DNA from: an uncultured Mediterraneibacter sp.
GTDB lineage: Bacteria; Bacillota; Clostridia; Lachnospirales; Lachnospiraceae
Reading direction: 5' to 3'
DNA: 64,000 bases
Assembly: GCA_944377745.1 (NCBI GenBank)
Contig: CALWFV010000084.1
Span: 1-64,000 of the forward strand
In this document: positions 44,811 to 54,010 of the stretch, piece after piece
Layout: every line of letters starts with the position of its first letter
Position numbering within the stretch: position 1 is the first letter of the stretch
The notes under the pieces: model-generated
Database searches by the model: none
What the model saw: only the letters and a program-made list of their open reading frames with translations
Told to the model about the DNA's origin: nothing
Translations under genes and position numbers: made by a program

Positions 44811-45896
44811 CTATTCTGAAAACTTCTTGCTCTGTTCCTGGATCAGCTCCATATCATCAAAGTAATTGATCTTCATAGCGTCCTTTACTTCTTTCAATGT
44901 CTGCGCGGCAGCTTTCTCCGCTTTCTCGCTTCCCTTTTTGAGAATTTCATAGACCGCCGGGATATCTTTCTGGAATTCTTTCCTGCGGTTGCGGATCGGC
45001 TCCAGTTCTGCCTGGAGAACATTGTTCAGGAATCGTTTCACCTTCATATCCCCGAGACCGCCGCGTTTGTAATGCTCTTTCAGCTCGTCGAGATTTGAGT
45101 ATTCCGGAAGGAATTCCGGAAAATACTCCGGTTTACAGAAGGCGTCCAGATAAGTGAATACGGTATTTCCTTCCAGCTTGCCGGGATCTTCAATCCGGAT
45201 GTGGGTCGGATCAGTGAACATGCTGAACACTTTCTTCTTGATATCCTCCGGCTCCTCGGAGAGATAGATGCAGTTTCCGAGGGACTTGCTCATCTTCGCC
45301 TTGCCGTCGATCCCCGGGAGACGCATGCATGCTTCATTTTCCGGGAGCAGGATCTTCGGCTCCACCAGGGTCTCTCCATACACGGAATTAAACTTGTGGA
45401 CGATCTCCTTCGTCTGCTCCAACATCGGCATCTGATCCTCTCCCACCGGCACGGTCGTGGCCTTGAACGCCGTGATATCGGCAGCCTGGCTGATCGGATA
45501 GGTAAAGAATCCAACCGGAATGCTGGCCTCAAAATTTCTCATCTGTATCTCAGACTTCACAGTAGGATTACGCTGAAGTCTGGATACAGTCACCAGGTTC
45601 ATATAATAAAACGACAGTTCGCACAGTTCCGGGATCTGGGACTGGATGAGCAGAGTAGATTTCTCCGGATCCAGACCGCATGCCAGATAGTCCAGCGCCA
45701 CCTCGATAATATTCTGGCGCACCTTTTCCGGATTATCCGCATTGTCCGTCAGCGCCTGAGCGTCCGCGATCATGATAAAAATATCGTCAAAGTCTCCTGT
45801 ATTCTGAAGTTCAACCCTTCTTCTGAGGGACCCCACATAATGTCCGACGTGGAGTCTCCCCGTCGGACGGTCGCCTGTAAGCATGATCTTTTTCAT
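44811..45896 (-). CDS. trpS: Tryptophanyl-tRNA synthetase
   Basis: A 361-aa class I synthetase. [18 protein letters not shown] carries the HIGH-like motif (HVGH) and [10 protein letters not shown] the KMSKS motif (about residues 197-206). It charges tRNA-Trp. No T-box leader is present: the gap to the upstream PAP2 gene is only 37 nt, so it is probably read from the PAP2 promoter at 46693-46721. It is of the TrpRS type with GDRPTG instead of GxxPSG, which is common in Firmicutes as a main or second copy. Confidence 0.96.
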   Translation of the reverse strand: MKKIMLTGDRPTGRLHVGHYVGSLRRRVELQNTGDFDDIFIMIADAQALTDNADNPEKVRQNIIEVALDYLACGLDPEKSTLLIQSQIPELCELSFYYMNLVTVSRLQRNPTVKSEIQMRNFEASIPVGFFTYPISQAADITAFKATTVPVGEDQMPMLEQTKEIVHKFNSVYGETLVEPKILLPENEACMRLPGIDGKAKMSKSLGNCIYLSEEPEDIKKKVFSMFTDPTHIRIEDPGKLEGNTVFTYLDAFCKPEYFPEFLPEYSNLDELKEHYKRGGLGDMKVKRFLNNVLQAELEPIRNRRKEFQKDIPAVYEILKKGSEKAEKAAAQTLKEVKDAMKINYFDDMELIQEQSKKFSE

Positions 45897-45933
45897 ATAG
45901 TTCTTTTCCTCCTGACTCTCATCTCAAATGATA

Positions 45934-46614
45934 TCATTTATTCTGAAGCACCGGACGTTTTGCAAGCCGCGGCGCTCTTCTTCCCTCTTTCACGTAGACG
46001 AACTGGTACAGCACATATGCCATCAGAAATGCAGCCATAACATCCAGTACCGAGTGCTGTTTCAGGAACATGGTCGCCAATATGATCAGCGTGGCAAGGA
46101 CATACGCCCCTGTGCACACCACTCTGTGTTTCTGAAGTTCTCTGCTCTCATGAATCGCAATGCAGGAACAAACAGAATTAAACACATGCAGGCTCGGAAA
46201 TACGTTGGTACACGTATCCGCCCGGTAAAGCATCCTCACCATATCCACAAATATATTATCCCGCTCAAATACCATCGGCCTCAGATCCTGCCCGTTGGGA
46301 AAGACCGTTGATATGATAAGGAAAATCGTCATCCCCGTAAACATGATCTTTGCAAGCTTATAAAACCCTTCCACATCCGTGAGAAAGAAATACAGCATCA
46401 CTGCTGCGATAAAAGCGAACCACAGCAGATAGGGCACGATAAAATACTCCACAAATGGAATGTGTTCATCCAGCGGCGTCTGTATGACGTGATAGTGGGT
46501 GGTCACATGTTTCTCTAGAAACAAAAACCAGGGCATATACACAAATATATAAAGAAACACCCATGCATGTTTATATTTTTTTGTCAGTTCATTGAACCTT
46601 TCTTTCCACTTCAT
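45934..46614 (-). CDS. PAP2-family membrane phosphatase
   Basis: A 226-aa protein with about five to six membrane segments. The PAP2 active site is seen as NVFPSLHVFNS (motif with catalytic His) and later FLKQHSVLDVMAA (second His, Asp). Such enzymes remove phosphate from lipid phosphates such as phosphatidate or undecaprenyl diphosphate, or act as inositolphosphorylceramide-synthase-like proteins. Its neighbour is a lipid kinase, so a role in lipid phosphate turnover is plausible. Confidence 0.85.
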   Translation of the reverse strand: MKWKERFNELTKKYKHAWVFLYIFVYMPWFLFLEKHVTTHYHVIQTPLDEHIPFVEYFIVPYLLWFAFIAAVMLYFFLTDVEGFYKLAKIMFTGMTIFLIISTVFPNGQDLRPMVFERDNIFVDMVRMLYRADTCTNVFPSLHVFNSVCSCIAIHESRELQKHRVVCTGAYVLATLIILATMFLKQHSVLDVMAAFLMAYVLYQFVYVKEGRRAPRLAKRPVLQNK

Positions 46615-46692
46615 ATCTGATGCTCCCTTGTCAAGCGCGGCCCTCCTGATTCACGCCCTGCGCTCCGCAGCATATTTTCTTTGATCGCCTCG

Positions 46693-46721
46693 ATTATAGC
46701 ACGATTCAAAATCAACAACAA
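46693..46721 (-). promoter_or_regulatory. Promoter for the PAP2-trpS unit
   Basis: On the minus strand there is TTGTTG (46716-46721), 17 bp, then TATAAT (46693-46698), about 80 nt upstream of the PAP2 gene start. Confidence 0.7.
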
Positions 46722-46763
46722 CTGACTTCATAAAACGTTAACAAATCTTTCGAAGTTCTTCAG

Positions 46764-47684
46764 TTATGCCGTGATAACCCGGATCTTTTCCTCCTTGACG
46801 CACACTTCCACCTCTCTTCTCAGAAACAGCGGTTCCCCGTCTGTGTGGATCGGAAGCGGCTTTTCGGACTTCACCCGGATCCTGCTGCCCCTTCGGATGG
46901 TAACTCCCCGGAATCCCGCATGCTTTCCCAGCAGAGCCATAGGAAGGAAAAGAAGCACTTTCGTCCTCGGCACGTCCGCCACAACAAGCAGATCCAGCTT
47001 TCCGTCCCCTGGAAGTGCTTCCGGACAGAATCGAAATCCCCCGCCCTCACAGGGCAGGTTCATAAACGCGGCGAAGTACGCCTTTTGAAACGTTTCTTCC
47101 TTCCCGCCGTCCACCTGCACCGACATGGCTGCAGGACTGAACTTGAGCAGCCGGTCCAGTGCCACCACCGCATAGGAAAGTTTTCCCAGATTCAGCTTAT
47201 TTAAAAGCACCTTCCATCTGGAGAGGCAGACCTGATGGCAGACGCCGGCGTCAAAGCCGATCCCCGCGCTGACCGCGAACTTTCTCTTTTTCCCGTTTCT
47301 GGAGATCACTCCCACATCCAGCTCCACTGTCCTTTCCCCGGTCAGGACTGTTTCCAGCGCGTCCATCGGTTCTCTTTTGATCCCCAGTCCCCGGGCGAAA
47401 TCATTGCTGGACCCGATTGGAATATACCCGAGGGTGATCTTCCCGGGATCTTCCACCCCGTTCAGCACTTCATTGACCGTTCCGTCACCGCCCAGCACAA
47501 CGATGGTGTGCTCTTTCCCGTCAGCCGTGACCTCCCGGGCAATCTTCTCCGCATGCCCCGGCTTTTCCGTCGTATACACCCGGTAATGTCTCCTTCTTTT
47601 TTTCAGCTCCGGTTCGATAAGATCCCATGTCACGCCGCCCATTCCGGAACGGGCATGGGGATTTACAATAAAAATATAACTCAT
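46764..47684 (-). CDS. Diacylglycerol kinase-family lipid kinase (YegS/DgkB type)
   Basis: A 306-aa soluble lipid kinase. The N-terminal IVNPHARSGMG and the nucleotide-binding VLGGDGTVNEVLNG (about residues 63-76) with GYIPIGSSNDFARGLG define the DAGK catalytic domain. The C-terminal half is the beta-rich lipid-binding part (PIHTDGEPL). It phosphorylates diacylglycerol or a related lipid. It overlaps the TetR-type regulator gene by 4 nt, so the regulator may control it. Confidence 0.92.
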   Translation of the reverse strand: MSYIFIVNPHARSGMGGVTWDLIEPELKKRRRHYRVYTTEKPGHAEKIAREVTADGKEHTIVVLGGDGTVNEVLNGVEDPGKITLGYIPIGSSNDFARGLGIKREPMDALETVLTGERTVELDVGVISRNGKKRKFAVSAGIGFDAGVCHQVCLSRWKVLLNKLNLGKLSYAVVALDRLLKFSPAAMSVQVDGGKEETFQKAYFAAFMNLPCEGGGFRFCPEALPGDGKLDLLVVADVPRTKVLLFLPMALLGKHAGFRGVTIRRGSRIRVKSEKPLPIHTDGEPLFLRREVEVCVKEEKIRVITA

Positions 47685-48307
47685 TCTTCTGTTCCGCCGT
47701 CTACAGGGCAGAGCGTGCTGTCCAGATATTTCCCGAGCAGCCGGCTCATATTCCCCTCAAAATCAACTTTTCCGCTCCTGACGCACCACTCAAACACATT
47801 TCCGATGACGATCATCCGGATATCTGTGGTAAATTCTTCAATGCTGACGTTGAGCCGGATCACCCCCGCCCTGACAGCCTTCTCAACATAGCACTGGACC
47901 GTCACGATGGGATATGGGCGCTCTGAGCGCTCCGCCGCGTTCAGCGCCTGGTTTTTCGTGTCATAATACCCGGACATGAACTCCACGCCCAGTTCCCGGC
48001 AGTATTTTACATAATTCATATAGACGCCGATGATTCCCTGTTTCGCGCCTTCCACATCTTTCGGCGTCTCCAGCAGATCCGGGTTGATGGTAGGCTGATC
48101 TTCGATATAATAGGAAAGCAGATCATCTTTTGTCTTAAAATGATGGTAAAAACTTCCATTGGAAACTCCCGCCTCCTCGCAGATGTTCTTGATCGACAGC
48201 TCTTCATACCCCTTTTTCTGCAGAATCCTCTTGGCCGCCTGAAAGATCTTTTCCTTCGTCTCTCTTGATTTCTTCTGCTGTCTGGATAATTCTGTTTTCT
48301 CGTCCAT
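47681..48307 (-). CDS. TetR/AcrR-family transcriptional regulator
   Basis: A 208-aa protein. The helix-turn-helix is at about residues 33-52 (SIKNICEEAGVSNGSFYHHF), followed by an unassigned ligand domain. The ATG at 48307 has AGGAG 11 nt upstream and gives the usual N-terminal length. An upstream ATG at 48349 lacks a clear site. It is co-transcribed with the lipid kinase and is probably autoregulatory. The inducer is unknown. Confidence 0.88.
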   Translation of the reverse strand: MDEKTELSRQQKKSRETKEKIFQAAKRILQKKGYEELSIKNICEEAGVSNGSFYHHFKTKDDLLSYYIEDQPTINPDLLETPKDVEGAKQGIIGVYMNYVKYCRELGVEFMSGYYDTKNQALNAAERSERPYPIVTVQCYVEKAVRAGVIRLNVSIEEFTTDIRMIVIGNVFEWCVRSGKVDFEGNMSRLLGKYLDSTLCPVDGGTEE

Positions 48308-48455
48308 TGGTAAATACGCTCCTGTTATATGATACGCGGCATATCCCACTCTGATGCCCCGCTCAATGTCCCCAGTATATCACACTTCCCTTCCTGATTC
48401 AAGAAAACAGAGCGGACTCTGTTCTGATTCTGTATCCTTTCCTGCGCATCTATTT

Positions 48456-50222
48456 CTATCCGGTCTTATCCGCTCTCCTTTGCTTCCTTTTTCCTGTCAC
48501 AAGAGAGGTAAAGGCCTCGAACGCCGACGGCATGGGATATTTTTCTTCCAATTCTTTTTTCCCGGCGAAGATCACTTCTCCTGTCATATGTTTTTCCAGT
48601 TCGTCCACAAGGATCTCGTAACCGTGCATATGCCATTCCACGTGGCTGAAAATATGCTTCGCGTTTCCCAGCTTCCTCACACGGACAGGCACAAGCCCCA
48701 GTTCCTTTGCATATGCGACAACTTCCTCCTGATCCAGGTGTCCCTCCGTGTTCGGAAACTCATACATTCCCGCCAGCAGACCGTGGTCCGGCCTTTTCCG
48801 TATGGCCACGTCCGTGCTGTCGCAGAAAAGGAACACGGTTCGTTTTTCTATCCGTCTTTCCTTCCCTTTCTTTTTCACTGGAAAACTGAGCTGCGTTCCC
48901 TGTGCATATGCGCGGCACAGAGCGTTCACCGGACAATCCCCGCATTTCGGCTCTCCATTCGGGAGACATACGACAGCCCCCAGTTCGATCAGCCCCTGAT
49001 TGAAGTCTCCTGGACAGTCACGGGGGATCACTTCCTCCAGCATCTCCTCGATCTTTTTTCTTGTCCCGGATTTTGTGATGTCCTCCGGATCCTCCAGCAG
49101 CCGGGTCACCACCCGGAACACGTTTCCGTCTACAGCAGCCTTCGGGATCCCGTAGACAAAGGAGCTGACCGCCCCCGCTGTATAGTTCCCGATCCCCTGG
49201 AGGGATCGGATATCGTCATAATTTTCCGGGAATTTTCCACCGAACTCCTCCATAATCTGGATAGCGGCTTTTTTCAGATTCCTTGCACGGCTGTAATAGC
49301 CAAGCCCCTCCCAAAGTTTCAGGAGCCTGTCTTCCGGCACCTCCGCCAGCGCCCGCACGTCTGGAAGTTCCCGGATAAATCTCTCATAATAAGGCTTTAC
49401 CGCTTCTACTCTGGTCTGCTGGAGCATGATCTCCGAGACCCATACCCGATAAGCATTCATTCGCTTTCGCCATGGAAGATCCCTCTTGTTTTCCCGGAAC
49501 CATTCCACCACCGGCGCTGCTGCCTCCTCCAGGATCGGTTCTCCCAGAACGACCTTGACCGGGCTGTCGATCCGGATACTGTCCTCCGTCACATCGCAGT
49601 CATACGCCAGTACTCTCACGCCGGCCTTAGCCGCTTTCCGAAGCGCCTCTGCGAACGCCGGATGGGTATCCATGTTGGGAGTGAAATATCGCACTCCTTT
49701 CATCTGAATCACAAAGAATACATATGTCTCGTACCCTTCCTTCTCCGCATGCTCCAGTTCTTCCAGATGCTTCACAGCTCGCTCGCTGGGAGCATCCGGA
49801 AAACGGCACACACCCTTCCCCTCAAGAGTTACTCCTTTCACTTCGATAAAGATTCTGCGCTCCCCCGCCTCCACATAGAGATCGAAACGTGAATTCCTGT
49901 AAGTTGTCTCCGGACGGATCAGAGTAATATTTTCCGCAAAATGCCCTTCCCGGATCCACTCTTCCACAACCCGATTTGGAATCTGCGAATCCATATTGAT
50001 CATCCGGTTTCCTTTCTCCACGGCGATCAGATCCCACTTCGTCTTTCTGTCCGGATTGGCGCTTCTCTGGATGTAAACCCGTGCCCCCGGGATCAGAAGC
50101 TCCGCGCAGCGCCCTGTGTTTTTCACATGCACGGTTTCTTTTTCTCCATTTAGTTCCACATACGCAATGAACCGGTTTGGTCGCTCAAGAAACACTGCTT
50201 TTTCTATTCTTTCATATTTCAT
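48456..50222 (-). CDS. mutY: SfsA-MutY fusion: DNA-binding nuclease domain plus A/G-specific adenine glycosylase
   Basis: A 588-aa two-domain protein. Residues 1-230 are a complete SfsA-like protein (GRCAELLIPGARVYIQRS, then RFDLYVEAGERRIFIEVKGVTL with the Asp/Glu-x-Lys nuclease residues, then ERAVKHLEEL). Residues about 235-588 are MutY: catalytic Glu in WVSEIMLQQTRVE, helix-hairpin-helix LQGIGNYTAGAV, Asp in VDGNVFRV, an iron-sulfur set C-x7-C-x2-C-x5-C, and a C-terminal NUDIX-like 8-oxoG recognition domain. MutY removes A opposite 8-oxoG. The start at 50222 matches the SfsA family start and has GGAG 11 nt upstream. No stop or frameshift separates the two halves. Confidence 0.93.
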   Translation of the reverse strand: MKYERIEKAVFLERPNRFIAYVELNGEKETVHVKNTGRCAELLIPGARVYIQRSANPDRKTKWDLIAVEKGNRMINMDSQIPNRVVEEWIREGHFAENITLIRPETTYRNSRFDLYVEAGERRIFIEVKGVTLEGKGVCRFPDAPSERAVKHLEELEHAEKEGYETYVFFVIQMKGVRYFTPNMDTHPAFAEALRKAAKAGVRVLAYDCDVTEDSIRIDSPVKVVLGEPILEEAAAPVVEWFRENKRDLPWRKRMNAYRVWVSEIMLQQTRVEAVKPYYERFIRELPDVRALAEVPEDRLLKLWEGLGYYSRARNLKKAAIQIMEEFGGKFPENYDDIRSLQGIGNYTAGAVSSFVYGIPKAAVDGNVFRVVTRLLEDPEDITKSGTRKKIEEMLEEVIPRDCPGDFNQGLIELGAVVCLPNGEPKCGDCPVNALCRAYAQGTQLSFPVKKKGKERRIEKRTVFLFCDSTDVAIRKRPDHGLLAGMYEFPNTEGHLDQEEVVAYAKELGLVPVRVRKLGNAKHIFSHVEWHMHGYEILVDELEKHMTGEVIFAGKKELEEKYPMPSAFEAFTSLVTGKRKQRRADKTG

Positions 50223-50312
50223 CTCTGATATCTCTCCTGCTGTTTTTTCATACACACCGGCCATATCCCATTACTTTTTGATCCGCGCAATACGGCCGGC
50301 TCATTGTAAACC

Positions 50313-50344
50313 AAAAAACCAGCCTCCCTTTTCAGGAAGCCGGT
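50313..50344 (-). terminator. Terminator downstream of uppP
   Basis: On the minus strand ACCGGCTTCC (50335-50344) pairs with GGAGGCTGGT (50318-50327, one wobble) and is followed by TTTTTT. It lies between the uppP stop (50404) and the SfsA-MutY start. Confidence 0.88.
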
Positions 50345-50403
50345 CTTAGGTATGATAAAAAAAAATTTTCTCAGTCCCTCACTGTTTTTCCAACGCCGTT
50401 CCC

Positions 50404-51231
50404 TTAAGCCAGCAGCGCTGCGATTCCGAAGTAGAGCAGCACAATGATACCAAGCACGATTCTGTAGTAACCGAATATTTTGAAGTCATTTTTCTTGATG
50501 TATCTCATCAGGAATTTGATCGCCACGATCGACACAGCAAATGAAACTGCAGTTCCGAGCAGCAGGAGAAACACCTGCATCGCTGTAAAATTAAGCCCGA
50601 AATGAATCAGCTTTACCGCGCTGGCGCCGAACATCGCCGGGATAGCCAGGAAGAAGGTGAACTCCGTTGCGACCGCCCTTGATACTCCCAGCATGAGCGC
50701 ACCGACGATAGTGGCTCCGGAGCGGGATGTTCCTGGTATCATTGCCAGCATCTGGAAAATACCAATAATCAGGACCATCTGTATAGAGAGATGGGAAATC
50801 TTTTTCACCTTAGGTTCCTTTCCCTTCTGATAGTTTTCTATCACAATGAAGAGGACTCCGTAAAGGATAAGCATTGCCGCCACCACATACGCATTGTTAA
50901 ACTTTTCTTCAATAAAATCGTTGAATGGGATTCCGATCACCGCTGCCGGAATCGAACCGATCACAACCTTGATCCAGAGCTGGAACGTCATCATCTTCTG
51001 CTTTTCTGTCTTCTTTGGTGAGAACGGATTCAGCTTGTGGAAGTAGATCACCAAAACCGCCAGGATCGCACCCAGCTGGATCACCACATAAAACATATCC
51101 AGGAAATCCTGATTCTGTTTCAGCTGAAGAAGCCGCTCCAGCAGGATCAGATGCCCTGTACTGCTGATGGGAAGCCACTCGGTGATTCCCTCCACAATTC
51201 CGAAAATGATTACTTTTAAGACCTCTAACAT
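50404..51231 (-). CDS. uppP: Undecaprenyl-diphosphatase (BacA type)
   Basis: A 275-aa membrane enzyme with seven to eight hydrophobic segments. GIVEGITEWLPISSTGHLIL at residues 12-31 is the family signature with the catalytic Glu and Ser. The second motif PGTSRSGATIVGALMLG has the essential Arg. It converts C55-PP to C55-P, recycling the carrier lipid for peptidoglycan and the Wzy polysaccharides. It overlaps the HAD gene end by 7 nt. GGAGGAG stands before the ATG. Confidence 0.96.
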   Translation of the reverse strand: MLEVLKVIIFGIVEGITEWLPISSTGHLILLERLLQLKQNQDFLDMFYVVIQLGAILAVLVIYFHKLNPFSPKKTEKQKMMTFQLWIKVVIGSIPAAVIGIPFNDFIEEKFNNAYVVAAMLILYGVLFIVIENYQKGKEPKVKKISHLSIQMVLIIGIFQMLAMIPGTSRSGATIVGALMLGVSRAVATEFTFFLAIPAMFGASAVKLIHFGLNFTAMQVFLLLLGTAVSFAVSIVAIKFLMRYIKKNDFKIFGYYRIVLGIIVLLYFGIAALLA

Positions 51232-52073
51232 ATTCTTTCTCCTCCTCCGAGAGCAAATTTTTCTATCGCTTTTGCCGCCCCGTCCTCCTCATTGCTTTCA
51301 GTTATGTAATCGGCTGCCTTTTTCACCTGCTCCTCTCCGTTTGCCATCGCCACGCCAAGCCCGACCTCCCGGAGCATTTCCGTATCGTTGTCACCGTCTC
51401 CGCAGGCCATGATCTCTTCTCTCTTTATGCCGAGAAGTTTCCCGAGTTCCACTAGTCCGGCTCCTTTGTTCACTCCCGCCGCATTGACCTCGATATTATA
51501 TCCCAGCGATCCCACAAGCGCCAGACCATCCACCTGGCTCAGTTCTCTCCAGGCTTTCATGCGCTCATCCATATCTGAAAAAAGCGCCTGAATTTTATCA
51601 AGCCCTTTATTTTCCTTTAATGTAAACTCATAGATGTCATCAACCCATATCCTTGTTGTCCTGATATATTCCCACATGCCGGGATTATGATGATATCTTT
51701 CTACCTTATCTTTTTTGTTATTCGGTGCATATCCCTGCCCCTCAAAATATACCTCTTGTAATGTATCATATTTTCCGCAGATTTCCAACGCTTTTTTCGC
51801 CAGATTCAAAGGAAGGAGCTGCTCTTTTAATACTTTTCCCTCTGTTCTGTCAATGATCCTTGCTCCATTGGACGTCAGGGCATATCTCATGCCTGGAAAT
51901 TCCCTGAGTTCCACCGGTATTCCCATCCAGGGGCGGCCGGTTGCCACCAGGACTATGATTCCGGCGTCCAGCGCTTTTTTTATAACATACCTGGAATAGG
52001 AGGTTATCTCCTTCTTCTCGTTCAGAAGAGTCCCGTCCAGATCCAGTCCGATCATTTTTATCCTGTGTTCCAC
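51225..52073 (-). CDS. Cof-type HAD-superfamily phosphatase
   Basis: A 282-aa hydrolase. Motif I is IGLDLDGTLLNEK (nucleophile Asp near residue 10), motif II lies in VLVATGRPW, and motif IV is ACGDGDNDTEML near residue 215. The large IIB cap domain is in the middle. These enzymes remove phosphate from sugar phosphates, flavin mononucleotide or similar metabolites. The specific substrate is unknown. It is the first gene of a unit that continues to uppP. Confidence 0.9.
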   Translation of the reverse strand: MEHRIKMIGLDLDGTLLNEKKEITSYSRYVIKKALDAGIIVLVATGRPWMGIPVELREFPGMRYALTSNGARIIDRTEGKVLKEQLLPLNLAKKALEICGKYDTLQEVYFEGQGYAPNNKKDKVERYHHNPGMWEYIRTTRIWVDDIYEFTLKENKGLDKIQALFSDMDERMKAWRELSQVDGLALVGSLGYNIEVNAAGVNKGAGLVELGKLLGIKREEIMACGDGDNDTEMLREVGLGVAMANGEEQVKKAADYITESNEEDGAAKAIEKFALGGGERIC

Positions 52074-52100
52074 TTCTTTACTCCTTTCTCTTTTTTAAAT

Positions 52101-52250
52101 GTGTGCGCCCCGGCTCCGTCCAGCCATGCCAGGCTCGATTCCGCCGCTTTGCGGCTTCTTCTCGCTTACGGCGTGCGCCCCGGCTCCATCCAGCCATGCC
52201 AGGCTCGATTCCGCCGCTTCGCGCCTTCTTCTCGCTTACGGCGTGCGCCG
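52101..52250. repeat. 70-bp tandem repeat, two full copies
   Basis: A 70-bp unit starting GYGTGCGCCCCGGCTCC occurs at 52101-52170 and again at 52171-52240 with only a few differences, and a third copy begins at 52241. The core GGCTCGATTCCGCCGCTT resembles the repeats at 57722-57930. In the minus-strand message it lies in the leader of the HAD-uppP unit. It belongs to a dispersed GC-rich intergenic repeat type. Confidence 0.85.
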
Positions 52251-52333
52251 TATGGCTGCACATAAAAACATCCAATCGCAAGCAAGCTTGCATTGTCTGT
52301 TTTAAATGCAGCCGCATGGCTTACTTAAAAAAT

Positions 52334-52375
52334 ATTTTAACAGAGTTTGCGTAATAACGCAATTTATAGTATAAT
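52334..52375. promoter_or_regulatory. Back-to-back divergent promoters sharing an inverted repeat
   Basis: TTGCGT (52347-52352) and ACGCAA (52357-52362) form an inverted repeat. The first is the -35 of a plus-strand promoter (17 bp to TATAAT at 52370-52375). The second, on the minus strand, is the -35 of a leftward promoter (17 bp to TAAAAT at 52334-52339). They would drive the cell wall hydrolase and the HAD-uppP unit in turn. Their -35 regions overlap, so the two should compete for polymerase. Confidence 0.7.
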
Positions 52376-52451
52376 AGTTACTCGGTAATTATTAACCACT
52401 TGTTACAGTACAAGCTGTAGCAGCCACTTTTCAGAAAGGATTATTGAGATT

Positions 52452-53579
52452 ATGGAAATCTACAGAAAACGAAGGATGAGGACGGGCATTGCCCTGATCT
52501 GTTCTCTCGCGGTCACACTTTCAATCGTTCCCTCATATGCGGCGGATGATATCGAAAGTCTGGAAAACCAAACCTCTGCCCTTGAAGATGAACTAAAAGG
52601 TATCAATCAGGAAATCCTCTCTCTGAGCGAGGAGATCTCTTCTACAGAAATGCAGGTGGAGATCCTCAACGGTGAGATCCAGAGGACGACGGACAACCTT
52701 CAGGAAGCCGAAGCAAATGAGGCGAAACAATATGAAGATATGAAGACCCGAATTAAATATATGTATGAACACGGCAATGCAACACTCCTGGAGATGCTTT
52801 TTTCTGCCGAAGATATGACAGATTTTCTAAACAAAGCTGATTTTATTGAAAATCTGAGCGAATATGACAGAAATTCTCTGAATGAGCTCAAGGAGATCCA
52901 TCAGGAGATCCAGGATGAAAAAAATGCTCTGGAAGAACAGCAGTCCTCACTCACCGAGCTGCAGTCAAGTCTAGAGAGTAAGCAGCAGGAACTTCAGGCC
53001 AAAGCGAATGAAACTTCCACAAATCTTGCGGAAGTAAATCAGCGTCTTGAACAGGCTCGTAAAGAAGAGGCTGAAAGGATTGCCCGTGAAGCGGCAGAGC
53101 GCAAGGCCGCAGAGGAAGCTGCCGCAGCAGCCGCGGCAGCAGAAGCAGCTGCACAGAGCAGTTCATCCGATTCTTCTTCAGGAGGTTACGATAACTCTGT
53201 TGTGAGCGGAGGTTCTGTCAGCGCTTCTGCCGACGATGTCACACTCCTTGCAGCACTCCTTGACTGCGAGGCCATCGGCGATTACGATGCAATGCTTGCT
53301 GTTGCTACTGTAATCATGAACCGTGTGGAGAGCTCCCGCTTCGGTAACAGTATTTCGTCGGTGATCTATGCAAGCGGACAGTTTGAGCCGGTGTGGACAG
53401 GTCGTCTGGACGCACGGCTTGAGAGCGGCCCAAGCAGTCTTGCCGTGCAGGTGGCACAGGATGCTATCAACGGCTCACGGCTGGCTGCGGTTGCAGACTG
53501 TTACTATTTCCTTTATGCCCCATCAACAAACAGAGATGGAGTAAATATTGGAGGCAACCTTTTCTTTACAAGCTGGTAA
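52452..53579 (+). CDS. Secreted cell wall hydrolase: coiled coil plus SleB-type domain
   Basis: A 375-aa exported protein. The signal peptide covers residues 1-30 (basic start, ALICSLAVTLSIVPSYAADD with AYA-like cleavage). Residues about 34-215 form a long coiled coil like that of PcsB/CwlO proteins, and a Glu/Ala-rich linker follows. Residues about 260-375 are a SleB/hydrolase_2 domain (LLAALLDCEAIGDYDAMLAV with the catalytic Glu; AVATVIMNRV; SVIYASGQFEPV). It should cut the peptidoglycan glycan strand. The coiled coil may regulate it, as with FtsEX-controlled hydrolases (inference). Confidence 0.9.
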   Translation: MEIYRKRRMRTGIALICSLAVTLSIVPSYAADDIESLENQTSALEDELKGINQEILSLSEEISSTEMQVEILNGEIQRTTDNLQEAEANEAKQYEDMKTRIKYMYEHGNATLLEMLFSAEDMTDFLNKADFIENLSEYDRNSLNELKEIHQEIQDEKNALEEQQSSLTELQSSLESKQQELQAKANETSTNLAEVNQRLEQARKEEAERIAREAAERKAAEEAAAAAAAAEAAAQSSSSDSSSGGYDNSVVSGGSVSASADDVTLLAALLDCEAIGDYDAMLAVATVIMNRVESSRFGNSISSVIYASGQFEPVWTGRLDARLESGPSSLAVQVAQDAINGSRLAAVADCYYFLYAPSTNRDGVNIGGNLFFTSW

Positions 53580-53606
53580 GATCACATAACATCATTTTTA
53601 ATATAA

Positions 53607-53652
53607 GATAAAGGGAAGGGATCTGCATGAAACGAGATCCCTTCCCTTTATC
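53607..53652. terminator. Long symmetric hairpin between convergent genes
   Basis: GATAAAGGGAAGGGATCT (53607-53624) pairs exactly with AGATCCCTTCCCTTTATC (53635-53652) around a 10-nt loop. T-rich sequence follows on the plus side. It probably ends transcription of both the hydrolase and the SMR transporter gene. Confidence 0.8.
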
Positions 53653-53689
53653 TGTATCTTATTTTCTCATCTGAATATCTTCCGGAGAC

Positions 53690-54010
53690 TTAATGTCCAG
53701 ACGTTGCTTTCAGACCAATGATTCCGATAAGCAGCAGCAAAACAAAGAACAGCCTTGCGGGAGTGACAGACTCTTTAAAAAGCACAATGCCTATTATAAC
53801 AGCTCCCAGCGCCCCAATTCCTGTCCAGATTGTGTAGGCGATTCCCAGCGGAAGATTTTTCGTTGCCTGAGCCAGAAAGACAAAGCTCAAAATCAGGCCG
53901 ATTACTGTCATTATCGTATATTTTATCTCGCTGAAACCGTCAGAGAGCTTCATGCATGTAGACCAGAAGCATTCCAGACCTCCTGCGATCACTAAAAGTA
54001 CCCATTCCAT
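53690..54010 (-). CDS. Small multidrug resistance-family exporter (SugE/Gdx-like)
   Basis: A 106-aa protein with four membrane segments. The conserved Glu of helix 1 is in VIAGGLECFWSTCMKLSDGF, and helix 3 has LPLGIAYTIWTGIGALGAV, the SugE/Gdx pattern (WTGIG). The Gdx subgroup exports guanidinium in exchange for protons; wider quaternary ammonium export is also possible. No guanidine riboswitch-like structure was seen upstream. It is a single gene beyond the ribosomal operon terminator. Confidence 0.9.
   Translation of the reverse strand: MEWVLLVIAGGLECFWSTCMKLSDGFSEIKYTIMTVIGLILSFVFLAQATKNLPLGIAYTIWTGIGALGAVIIGIVLFKESVTPARLFFVLLLLIGIIGLKATSGH

Noticed and set aside
45897-45933. T-box riboswitch before trpS
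   Set aside because: Only 37 nt separate trpS from the upstream gene, too short for a T-box, and no specifier-like stem is seen.
48354-49892. 512-codon open frame on the plus strand
   Set aside because: It is antisense to the MutY part of the SfsA-MutY gene and its composition (Phe, His, Pro, Ser-rich) is typical of a shadow frame.
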